Assembly (NCBI GenBank): GCA_026400595.1
Contig: JAPLOT010000066.1
Coordinates: 1-14,011 of the forward strand
Reading direction: 5' to 3'
DNA length: 14,011 bases
Origin: Alphaproteobacteria bacterium
GTDB lineage: Bacteria; Pseudomonadota; Alphaproteobacteria; Rhizobiales; Aestuariivirgaceae
The stretch's first letter is position 1, and the number at the start of each line of letters is the position of its first letter. Below are positions 7,114 to 13,479 of the stretch, in pieces. Both the position numbers and the translations under genes were made by a program. The notes below the pieces were generated by a model. It ran no database searches. It was not told where the DNA came from and saw only the letters and a list, made by a program, of their open reading frames with translations.

Positions 7114-7884
7114 ATGGCCAAGACAGCCAAAAAGGCTGCGAAGAAGCCGGCTGCAAAGAAGCCGGCCGCGAAGAAGGCAGCAAAGCCGGCGGCACAGAAA
7201 AAGAAGCCGCCGCCGAAGGCCGCGGCCAAGTCAGCCAAGGCCAGCAGCACGAATACCGGCCGTTTTACGCTGTATGGCTCGATGACGTCTGGCCCCACCT
7301 ATACCGTTGGCCTGATGCTGTCGCTCTGCCGTTATCCCTTCAGCTACATCCACGTAAATCTGCGCGAGGGGCAGCACAAGCTGCCGGACTATCTCGTCAA
7401 GAACCGCTATGGCCAGGTCCCGGCTTTACGCGATGGCCAGACCTATTATGTGCAGTCTGCTGCGATACTCGAGCACCTGGCCGAATCACTGGGCAAGTTC
7501 GACGGCAAGTCCGCCTTTGAGAAGCATCGCATCCGTGAATGGCTGTTCTGGCAGTGGGACAAGCTCGCCTTGCCGATCTTCCGGCTGCGAGCCAGGGCAC
7601 GCGGATTCCGCCAGTTCGGCGATGAAGTCCGCAACATGTATGACACCGAGGCAAAGGCCGCCTTGTCGGTTCTCGATCATGAACTTGGCAAGAACGAGTG
7701 GATTCTCGGAAAACGCCCGACCATCGCGGATGTCGGTTGCTTTGCAGTCATTCGTTATCTTGCCGAAGCCAATATCGATCTCAGTCCCTATCCGAACGTG
7801 CTCGCGTGGAAGAAACGCTTTGAAGCCCTGCCGGGCTTTGGTACACCCGAGCAGATCCTGCCGATGGAGAGCAGGCTCCTCTAA
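7114..7884 (+). CDS. GST-fold protein with Lys/Ala/Pro-rich N-terminal tail
   Basis: This 256-residue protein has two parts. Residues 1-44 are almost wholly Lys, Ala and Pro, with AAKKP-type repeats like histone H1 tails or bacterial H1-like proteins. Residues 50-256 form a glutathione S-transferase: an N-terminal thioredoxin-like domain to about 127 with GQVPALRDG at 100-108 (cis-proline P103) and QSAAIL at 114-119, then the helical C-terminal domain with the RPTIADVGC N-cap motif at 201-209. The glutathione gamma-Glu-binding motif is usually E/Q-S, so Q114-S115 fits. The catalytic residue is unclear; S56 and S59 are candidates. ATG 7114 has GGGAG immediately before it and GGAAGG further up; a TTG at 7087 is less likely. 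It is followed 18 bp later by the EEP-family gene. Substrate and the purpose of the tail are unknown; nucleic-acid or acidic-surface binding is inference. Confidence 0.88.
   Translation: MAKTAKKAAKKPAAKKPAAKKAAKPAAQKKKPPPKAAAKSAKASSTNTGRFTLYGSMTSGPTYTVGLMLSLCRYPFSYIHVNLREGQHKLPDYLVKNRYGQVPALRDGQTYYVQSAAILEHLAESLGKFDGKSAFEKHRIREWLFWQWDKLALPIFRLRARARGFRQFGDEVRNMYDTEAKAALSVLDHELGKNEWILGKRPTIADVGCFAVIRYLAEANIDLSPYPNVLAWKKRFEALPGFGTPEQILPMESRLL
7135..7179 (+). repeat. 15-bp tandem repeat coding AAKKP units
   Basis: Three near-identical 15-bp units, at 7135-7149, 7150-7164 and 7165-7179, differ at one to four bases. Each codes Ala-Ala-Lys-Lys-Pro or -Ala in the tail of the GST-like protein, and looser Ala/Lys/Pro repetition continues to about 7240. 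Such repeats can change length by slippage, so the tail may vary between strains. Confidence 0.8.
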
Positions 7885-7902
7885 TCCGTTCAGAGGCGGC
7901 CG

Positions 7903-8901
7903 TTGAACGAAATTGCCGAGATGGCGGCCACGCCGCCAGATGCCGAGTCTTCCCGGAAGAAGAGACGTCGGCCGAGCGGTCGCGCGGAGTGTGGCCTCGG
8001 CCTGCTGGCGTCACTGATCGGGCTGCTTGCTTCGCGCGCCGGTTACCTCTGGATCGGCTTCGATATCTTCGCGCAGTTCACGGTTCATTTTGCCATCGCG
8101 GCGGCCGCATTCCTGATCGGTCTTCTGGTGCCGCGCGCGCGAGTCCTCACCGCCTTGGTACTGATACTTGCCGGCGTCGTGGCACTCGGGCTCTGGCCTC
8201 ACCTCGCCAGCAGGGATGTGCGTACGCTCGCGGCGGTCCCGGAAGGACATCGCGAAATCAAGGTTGCCAGCCTCAATCTCTGGTATGCGAACCGGAACTA
8301 TGATGCGGTGCGGGCCGAAATCCTCCGTCTCGATGCCGTCGTCGTGACCCTGATCGAGATCCACCGCGACAAGCGCCCGATGCTCGATGCGTTGAAGGCT
8401 TCTTACCCCTATCAGGCGACCTGCTTTACCATCGACTACTGCAACCTTGCTGTACTCTCGAAGGTGCCGATCGTGGAGAGCGATGCGCGGGTGCGCTGGG
8501 TCGGTGCTCCGATGATCCGGGCCAAGCTTGGACCGGAGCTCGGCGGACTTACGGTCGTCGGCGTTCACGCAATCCGCTTCCCGCACTCGCGCGCGCAGTT
8601 CCGCCAGGTGACGGCCCTGAGCGACCTGATTGAAACCATTCCCGGGCGCAAGCTGGTGATGGGAGATTTCAACTCGACGGCCTTCTCGCGGATCCTCGAG
8701 ACGATGGTGTCGCGCACGAGCCTCGTCCGGTTGACCAACCTTCCCAGCTGGCCGGCTACCTTCGGGCTGCCGCAGGTCGCCATCGACCACATCTTCGTCT
8801 CCAGGGGAATCGTGCAGACGAAGAGCCAGCAGATCGGCGAGCCGTCGGGGTCGGACCACTATCCGATCACGCTATCGATTGCGGTTCCCCTCGACCCGTA
8901 A
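7903..8901 (+). CDS. Membrane-anchored endonuclease/exonuclease/phosphatase-family protein
   Basis: The product has 332 residues: a basic N-terminus (RKKRRR at 19-23), three hydrophobic helices (about 30-48, 54-76 and 79-99), then an EEP domain from about 118 that should lie outside the membrane. Metal and catalytic residues are all visible: N125 in ASLNLWY, E152 in LIEI, H222 in GVHA, D255 and N257 in MGDFNS, D295-H296 in IDHIF, and D318-H319 in SDHYPI. It is therefore probably an active Mg-dependent phosphodiesterase; substrates in this superfamily include DNA, phosphoinositides and sphingomyelin, and the sequence does not decide. I use TTG 7903, which has AGAGG about 7 bp upstream; ATG 7921 is the alternative start and would remove six residues. 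It lies 18 bp after the GST-like gene and is probably cotranscribed with it. Confidence 0.88.
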   Translation: MNEIAEMAATPPDAESSRKKRRRPSGRAECGLGLLASLIGLLASRAGYLWIGFDIFAQFTVHFAIAAAAFLIGLLVPRARVLTALVLILAGVVALGLWPHLASRDVRTLAAVPEGHREIKVASLNLWYANRNYDAVRAEILRLDAVVVTLIEIHRDKRPMLDALKASYPYQATCFTIDYCNLAVLSKVPIVESDARVRWVGAPMIRAKLGPELGGLTVVGVHAIRFPHSRAQFRQVTALSDLIETIPGRKLVMGDFNSTAFSRILETMVSRTSLVRLTNLPSWPATFGLPQVAIDHIFVSRGIVQTKSQQIGEPSGSDHYPITLSIAVPLDP

Positions 8902-9174
8902 CCTGCAATCCTGGTGAACCGCTGGTGAAGGCGGCACGGTAAAAGCCAGCTAAACCAGGACGTAACCGATTGAAATTGCATGTCTGCAGCCAGGTCTTGC
9001 AGACAAGTGGACAGTTTCCGTTCATGCGGCCTTAAGGCTGCCGCTTAACCGGCCGTTTCGGGGGCTAGGCCATGATCGTCGACAGCCCGCAGAGAAGAGC
9101 AAGCGGGCCGCCGCACGGCATACCGAGGGGGCTCGGGCGCCAGCGTCGCAAGAGATGTAACAGGGACGAGGAAC
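8902..9174. other. Intergenic region with inverted repeats
   Basis: There is no supported gene in these 273 bp; the open frame on the minus strand is an antisense shadow of the Sel1 gene. The stretch holds an 8-bp inverted repeat at 8981-9005, a 10-bp palindrome GCCTTAAGGC at 9029-9038 whose RNA could pair a little further with a G-U step, and presumably the promoter of the Sel1 gene, which I could not locate with confidence. Confidence 0.5.
8981..9005. repeat. 8-bp perfect inverted repeat
   Basis: Arms TGTCTGCA (8981-8988) and TGCAGACA (8998-9005) are exact reverse complements around a 9-bp spacer. It lies 80 bp after the EEP gene and 170 bp before the Sel1 gene. With no T-tract it is a poor intrinsic terminator, so it may be an operator for a dimeric regulator or a transcript-stabilising hairpin. 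The sequence does not decide. Confidence 0.5.
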
Positions 9175-9444
9175 ATGGCACGGACTACACTTGGAGAACC
9201 CGAATTTGCAGACATCGCCGGCAATGCCGCGACGGCCGATGTGTTGTTTGAACTGGGCATGATGTACTGCATCGGCCGCGGTGTGGCGAAGGACTATGTC
9301 ACGGCCCACAAGTGGTTCAATCTCGCAGCCATGAAGGGCAGCGAAGACGCCAAGCTCTATCGCCGGGAACTGGCCACCGAGATGTCACCGGCAGAAGTTG
9401 CCGAAGCGCAGCGGCAGGCCCGGAGCTGGCTTACCCTGCACTGA
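9175..9444 (+). CDS. Single Sel1-repeat small protein
   Basis: This protein has 89 residues and is built around one Sel1-like (TPR-type) helical repeat at about residues 20-58: ADVLFELGMMYCIGRGVAKDYVTAHKWFNLAAMKGS. The G-x-GV-x-KDY-x-x-A-x-KWF-x-x-AA pattern is diagnostic. A charged helix follows and ends AQRQARSWLTLH. It has no signal peptide, so it should be cytoplasmic. Small Sel1 proteins of this shape are common in alphaproteobacteria and are assumed to mediate protein contacts; no partner is shown here. GAGGAAC just before the ATG is a good ribosome site. It ends 15 bp from the convergent small secreted protein gene. Confidence 0.88.
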   Translation: MARTTLGEPEFADIAGNAATADVLFELGMMYCIGRGVAKDYVTAHKWFNLAAMKGSEDAKLYRRELATEMSPAEVAEAQRQARSWLTLH

Positions 9445-9459
9445 GGCGGGGTCGACGTC

Positions 9460-9735
9460 TCAATAGTCGATGAAGTCGCTCGGTGTGCGCTGCTTCTGAT
9501 CCGAAACAAGCTGCTCGATACGGCTGGTGAATATGCGCTCTCTGCGGTCGCGCACCCAGGTCGCCGCCTCTTCAATGTCGACTTCAGAATTGAGCTGATC
9601 CTGATCACTGTTCAGCGGGGGCAGGGTTTCGTCATCGGGTGAATAGCTGTGGCCAAGCGGAATGAAGTTCTCGTAAGCCGCCGCCGGGCCTGCGATTGCC
9701 ACGAATGCAGCGAAGATCATCATCATTGAGCGCAT
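9460..9735 (-). CDS. Small secreted protein of unknown function
   Basis: The product has 91 residues and a signal peptide (MRSMMMIFAAFVAIAGPAAA, cleavage before YENF). The mature 70 residues are acidic at first (SPDDETLPPLNSDQDQ) and then form a charged amphipathic helix (EEAATWVRDRRERIFTSRIEQLVSDQ). There are no cysteines and no family I recognise. I place the start at ATG 9735 because GGGGAGAA lies about 8 bp upstream and the signal peptide begins there; an in-frame start at 9789 would lie upstream of the candidate promoter. It is the first minus-strand gene after the TadG-like array but is separated from it by 174 bp, so a separate transcript is likely. Confidence 0.75.
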   Translation of the reverse strand: MRSMMMIFAAFVAIAGPAAAYENFIPLGHSYSPDDETLPPLNSDQDQLNSEVDIEEAATWVRDRRERIFTSRIEQLVSDQKQRTPSDFIDY

Positions 9736-9757
9736 GGTCAATTCTCCCCTCGCCACG

Positions 9758-9763
9758 GTTATA
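9758..9763 (-). promoter_or_regulatory. Candidate -10 box before the small secreted protein
   Basis: On the minus strand TATAAC, within TTGGCTATAACCGTGG, sits 22 bp before the ATG at 9735. The context GGCTATAA-CCGT repeats the one before the GST-like gene, which raises belief in both. No good -35 is visible. The result would be a very short leader carrying the GGGGAGAA ribosome site. Confidence 0.35.
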
Positions 9764-9909
9764 GCCAAGTTTTGGCCCAAAGCCACCAAGATTCAGTTAA
9801 CTGTCCTCCGCTCGTCAGTTATCCCATCGGGCTTCAGGTGACGCAAAAAGAAGCGAAAAATCAGATAGATATGCAAGAATACTTCCCGGCAATCGGATCC
9901 CCCTTCGGC

Positions 9910-11259
9910 CTAGCGGGACAAGCGGATGTCGCCAAGCCTTGCAGCGATGTGGGAGAATGTCGCCAGCAGGCCGTCGGTGGATTCGGCGAGATAGCTGTAC
10001 TCGCTCCCGCTTGAGCAGCTGGAGAGAAGGGACGTGGCAGAAGCGTAGGACGAGATGTCGAACCCCACGGTGTAGATGGTGATGCCATTTGCCTTCATGG
10101 CCGTGCAGAGCGCCAGGGCCTGAGACCCTGAACTTCCATTCTGCGCCTTGCAGCTGATGCGGTTCTGCTTCGTTTCGTTCGACTCGTCGCTCGAGTAGAC
10201 TCCGTTGCAATAGGCCGTGTTGAACTGACCATCTGTCATCACCACAACGACCTTCGATGTGAGGGTAGAGTCATAGGCGTCCGGAATGCTGTTGCCACTC
10301 CACAGCCCAATGTTGGGGGAGAGCGTGTACCAACCCCAGGCCACACCGATGTGGCCGGCCGTATAGCGACCCGTCTTGAGGGTCTCGATGGCCTGTTCGA
10401 TTGCTTCTGTATCATCGGTAAGGGGAAGAATCTCATTGCCGTTGCAGATCGACCTGAAGTCATAGAAGTAGCCCACTGGCGAAGATTCGACTGAATCGTC
10501 CGTGTAGGCGTCGTCGCCTGTCCGTTCCGTTACGCAGGTGGTGCTGCTGTAGGTCTTGTAGGAACGGTTATCGGTCAGGAAGGTGTACCATTCGCAGCCC
10601 GGCGTCGTGCAGGTGCCGGCGCTGAGCGGGCCACGGGCAAATTCAGCATAGTCGCCGAGGTTCACGGCATCGGCATAGGGGACGATCGAGAACCGCGTCG
10701 TCACGCCTTCGCCCGCGCCTTGCATCACGGTGGAAACGAGATCCGTTGCGGCCTGCTGGAGCGTGTCGATCTCGGTTGTCGACATCGAAGATGTGACATC
10801 GAGCACGAGCGCAACCTCCAGGTTCTTTGCCTGCTTCAAGGCCTGGGCCGATACGGGAACCCGAACTGAATCGATTCCGACGAGCCGCATGAAGCTTGTG
10901 TCGAGGCGTGCCACAGCGGAGAATGTATAGTTGTTGCCACTGACATTGAGCTCCGTTTCCAAGAGTTCTCCGTAACGCAGATCGTCGTAATTCAGTTCAA
11001 AAGCGCTTAGCGCGAGGTCTTCGAGTTCGGATGTCGAAGCGAGTCTTGACGTGACGGCCTGCAATACGGCCGCGTCAACCGCGGCCGAGAGCGCAGCCTG
11101 CGTCGCCAACAGGCGTGCCATGTCGACGGCCGTTCCGCCAGCAACCATGACGACAGCGATCGCGAGAGCGAGCAAGGTCGGGATGCTTCCGCGCTGTGCA
11201 TTGCGGAATCTGTTCTCTGTGGAGTCCGCCATTCTCGGAAGCAGCCGATCATTGCACAT
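9910..11259 (-). CDS. TadG-like protein, copy 1 (Tad segment plus vWA domain)
   Basis: The product has 449 residues. A transmembrane segment at about 25-46 is followed by AVDMARLLATQAALSAAVDAAVLQA (45-69), the Tad (TadE/G-like) signature of Flp pilus-associated proteins. A vWA-type domain begins at LEVALVLDVTSSM (147-159), with D154-V-T-S-S158 as a MIDAS-like DxSxS variant, and continues to VVVVMTDGQFN (337-347), with a TDG typical of the domain. A long insert at about 205-300 holds cysteines C217, C222, C242 and C272; C351, C370, C385 and C415 follow. The end, LGDIRLSR, is typical of TadG proteins. It should sit in the inner membrane with the bulk in the periplasm or on the surface. I choose ATG 11259, with AAGGA 8 bp upstream; 11304 and 11232 are possible starts. 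It is likely linked to pilus assembly or adhesion, but no other tad genes are in view. Confidence 0.87.
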   Translation of the reverse strand: MCNDRLLPRMADSTENRFRNAQRGSIPTLLALAIAVVMVAGGTAVDMARLLATQAALSAAVDAAVLQAVTSRLASTSELEDLALSAFELNYDDLRYGELLETELNVSGNNYTFSAVARLDTSFMRLVGIDSVRVPVSAQALKQAKNLEVALVLDVTSSMSTTEIDTLQQAATDLVSTVMQGAGEGVTTRFSIVPYADAVNLGDYAEFARGPLSAGTCTTPGCEWYTFLTDNRSYKTYSSTTCVTERTGDDAYTDDSVESSPVGYFYDFRSICNGNEILPLTDDTEAIEQAIETLKTGRYTAGHIGVAWGWYTLSPNIGLWSGNSIPDAYDSTLTSKVVVVMTDGQFNTAYCNGVYSSDESNETKQNRISCKAQNGSSGSQALALCTAMKANGITIYTVGFDISSYASATSLLSSCSSGSEYSYLAESTDGLLATFSHIAARLGDIRLSR

Positions 11260-11352
11260 GGTGCGGAATCCTTGGATTGCAGGTGGAGGATGAGATTGAC
11301 TCATGCCTAGCAATCAGGAGTTGCGCGTTGGAAAACCTTCGATTGGCAATTC

Positions 11353-11366
11353 TTCAGAAAACGTTT
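11353..11366. promoter_or_regulatory. Shared upstream motif, copy 1
   Basis: TTCAGAAAACGTTT matches TTCAGAAATCGTTT upstream of copy 2 at 13 of 14 positions. Both lie 94 bp from the preferred start of their gene. Here the motif overlaps a perfect 12-bp palindrome, GAAAACGTTTTC (11357-11368), which suggests binding by a dimeric regulator. On the coding strand similarity continues downstream (AA-TT and, with one gap, AATC). It could be an operator or conserved promoter DNA left by gene duplication. Confidence 0.5.
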
Positions 11367-11397
11367 TCAGGGCGGAACTTTCTGATCCGGTCCCAAT

Positions 11398-11427
11398 GCA
11401 GCCGCAGGCGTTGGCACCTGCGGCTGC
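11398..11427 (-). terminator. Strong stem-loop after copy 2
   Basis: GCAGCCGCAGG (11398-11408) and CCTGCGGCTGC (11417-11427) are perfect 11-bp GC-rich arms around an 8-base loop. The structure starts 6 bp after the stop codon of copy 2 and lies between it and the motif upstream of copy 1. There is no run of T after it on either strand, so it is not a textbook intrinsic terminator. It may block 3' exonucleases or weaken read-through from copy 2 into copy 1. Confidence 0.6.
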
Positions 11428-11433
11428 GTTCTG

Positions 11434-12831
11434 TCAGTCGACGAGATGAGAGGTACCGTCGTCGTAGTCGGAGCCATCTCGCAGCTTCACGGCAATCGCC
11501 ACCAGCGTGTCTTCCAACTGGTCATCGCTTTCGATCGTGTAGCTCTGTTCTGTTCCGCTAGCGCACTGCGAGAGCGTCGAGGCCCCGGTACTATCCGAAC
11601 CGACCGACACGGTGTAGATGGTGATGCCCTTTTTCTTCATTGCGGTGCAGAGCTTCACCGCCTGGGCGTTGGGGTCACCATTCTGCGCCATGCAATTGAT
11701 TTTCGGCTCGCGCGTGCTGTGAGGCGACGTGGAGTCGGATGATATCACTCCTTTGCAGAAAGCCGTATCGTTGGCGCAGCCACTGACGATCACGACGGAT
11801 TTGAGAGTGTCGGCCTTATCATAGGCGGCCAGTGCGGAGTCTCCCGTGAACAAGCCGAAGGTCGGCGACAGGGAATACCAGGCCCACGCGATCCCGATTT
11901 GTCCGCCGCGGCCGCCTCCCACCGACCAGCCATCGATGTTTGCACTCAGGCGATCTGAGCTGGACGTCAGCGGCAGCATCTCGTTGCTGGCGCTGTCGCA
12001 ATTGCTGCCGTAGTAGCGTCCGACGGGCGCCGTGCTTGGCGGATCGTCAGTGTAGGCGGCGTCTCCGACGCGTTCGGTGACGCAGTCCCGTACCTTCTTC
12101 ATGATGCGCCCGTAGGGCTGCCAGGCTGACATGCTGGGATTGTTGTAGATGTAGAGGTACCAATCGCAACCTGGGTTCATGCACTTGCCGGACTTGATGC
12201 TGCCTCGTGCATCCACGGCACGCGACCCCAGGTAGAGCCTCTCGCTCGCCGGCACCAGCGCCAGCCGCTTGACTGCGTCGGTATGATCTTTTGAGACCAG
12301 CAGATCGGCGAAGCTGCGGGCAGCAGTCTTGATCGTCTCCAGATCTCCATCGCCCGACATGTCGGTGACAAGCACAACTTCCATGTCTTTCCTGTTTACG
12401 CTGATGGTCGAGACAGTCGCATCGGCCTGGATGGAGACCGACTCGATACCTGTAATGCTGACGAAAGTCGTTTCGACTTCCGCCTGGGCCACCACGGTGA
12501 TGGCTCCGTCTTCGGATCCGACGGAGATGTTCGTGACGTTGCCCTGATCGCCTGATCCGTAGTTCTGCCCGATCGATGCTTCAGCGAGCGCTTCGAGCAC
12601 GGTCATGTTCGTGCTGCCGGATGCTGCGACCTGCAATGCCGCCGCGTCGACCGCGGCGGAGAGTGCGGTCTTAGATGCGGTCATGCGCGCATAGTCAACC
12701 AGAGCACCGCAGACCAGAATTGCCGCCACGATCCCAAAGGACGCCATGACGGCAATGCCGCCAGAGTTGGATTGTACGAAAGCCTCGCGAGAGGTCACGT
12801 AGCTCTCGTTTCGTTCAGTTTGCTGTTTCAT
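11434..12831 (-). CDS. TadG-like protein, copy 2 (degenerate vWA metal site)
   Basis: This 465-residue paralogue of the gene at 9910-11259 has the same layout: basic N-terminus, transmembrane segment at about 24-46, VDYARMTASKTALSAAVDAAALQVAAS (45-71) as the Tad signature, and a vWA-like region from MEVVLVTDMS (150-159). Segments shared with copy 1 include CxxPGC(E/D)WY, CVTER-GD-AYTDD, NE-LPLT, WYSLSP and LCTAMK-KGITIYTV. Cysteines C217, C222, C250, C278, C359, C380, C395 and C423 match the eight of copy 1; C352 is extra. The metal site is lost: DxSxS reads D-M-S-G-D (157-161) and the TDG position reads SGCAND (350-355). The end (DYDDGTSHLVD) is acidic and lacks the RLS tail. ATG 12831 has AAAGGAAGG 6 bp upstream; the earlier GTG at 12855 would lie before this ribosome site. 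It is probably a surface-exposed protein with no metal-dependent adhesion. Confidence 0.87.
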   Translation of the reverse strand: MKQQTERNESYVTSREAFVQSNSGGIAVMASFGIVAAILVCGALVDYARMTASKTALSAAVDAAALQVAASGSTNMTVLEALAEASIGQNYGSGDQGNVTNISVGSEDGAITVVAQAEVETTFVSITGIESVSIQADATVSTISVNRKDMEVVLVTDMSGDGDLETIKTAARSFADLLVSKDHTDAVKRLALVPASERLYLGSRAVDARGSIKSGKCMNPGCDWYLYIYNNPSMSAWQPYGRIMKKVRDCVTERVGDAAYTDDPPSTAPVGRYYGSNCDSASNEMLPLTSSSDRLSANIDGWSVGGGRGGQIGIAWAWYSLSPTFGLFTGDSALAAYDKADTLKSVVIVSGCANDTAFCKGVISSDSTSPHSTREPKINCMAQNGDPNAQAVKLCTAMKKKGITIYTVSVGSDSTGASTLSQCASGTEQSYTIESDDQLEDTLVAIAVKLRDGSDYDDGTSHLVD

Positions 12832-12924
12832 TGTATTCCTTCCTTTCCCGCCCACCGCGGACGGTTAGGAGTCGAACACAATCAATCGAAGGTTACCGGA
12901 CTCGCGCCAAACTGATTCAAATTG

Positions 12925-12938
12925 TTCAGAAATCGTTT
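12925..12938. promoter_or_regulatory. Shared upstream motif, copy 2
   Basis: TTCAGAAATCGTTT is the counterpart of the motif at 11353-11366, again 94 bp before the preferred ATG. The palindromic part is weaker here because of one A/T change and a different flank. On the coding strand the similarity continues for about another ten bases with one gap. It lies in an AT-richer stretch (12885-12975), as a promoter would. Confidence 0.5.
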
Positions 12939-12978
12939 ATCGAATGCGCTGACTGATTGTTAAGGTTAGCCCGTAAGA

Positions 12979-13479
12979 TCATCGAAGCTTGGAGGAGTGT
13001 CGGTAGGTAGCATCGATTGAGTCGACCGGGTGATTGCCAGTGCTCTCAGTGACCGAATCCAATTTGTTCACGGGATAGTCATGATCTTCATCTGTCACAC
13101 AAGATGAAACGAGATCGTTGATTGTCTCTTTGCTGGATGCACCAAAGCCGACGGTGTCGATGACGAGCTCCTTGGCCTTCTTGTTAATCGCCGGGCTCCA
13201 TCGCAGATGCGGCTGTCGAAGTAAGGCGCAGAGACGCGGACCATGTGACCGGAGGTACTTCGACAACCTGACTTCCGTACCCATCACCTCTCCATCGGAG
13301 AGATGGAGAAGGAGACTTGCGAAGGTCGTGAGCGTGGTCCCGATCGGATAGGTCGAACTGATCTCCTAGAAGTCGGCGTTTTTGCTTACGCACGACGAGA
13401 GAACGCCTTGGGCAACCGAATTGCTTGGACCCGGCACGGCTTCCCGAGACAGTTCATTGAATGAGCCGTACTGAATCAT
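12979..13479 (-). pseudogene. Decayed TadG-like C-terminal modules, two in tandem
   Basis: On the minus strand one frame runs from an ATG at 13479 to a TGA at 12979, broken by a single TAG at 13366-13368. The first part reads SNSVAQGVLSSCVSKNADF, then after the stop EISSTYPIGTTLTTFASLLL and LSDGEVMGTEVRLSK. This matches the end of copy 1 (LLSSCSSG, LLATFSHIAARLGDIRLSR) and of copy 3 (TAQDVLSSCASS). The second part reads KKAKELVIDTVGFGASSKETINDLVSSC, again the same module (compare MKANGITIYTVGF and LLSSC), followed by unrelated-looking sequence. So two 3' ends of lost paralogues lie in a row, with no Tad segment or vWA start. No ribosome site supports the 102-residue open frame ending at 12979. 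The inverted repeat CTCTCC-ATC-GGAGAG (13288-13302) sits at the small insertion in the first tail. Its ATG overlaps the end of copy 3. Confidence 0.65.

Noticed and set aside
8011..8859. 282-residue open frame on the minus strand
   Set aside because: Antisense to the EEP gene, with the charged composition of a shadow frame.
9022..9309. 95-residue Cys-containing open frame on the minus strand
   Set aside because: Overlaps the Sel1 gene antisense; the Sel1 pattern on the plus strand is clear.
9794..9803. CAGTTAACTG palindrome as an operator
   Set aside because: It lies upstream of the candidate -10 box of the small secreted gene, but a lone 10-bp palindrome without a second copy is weak evidence.
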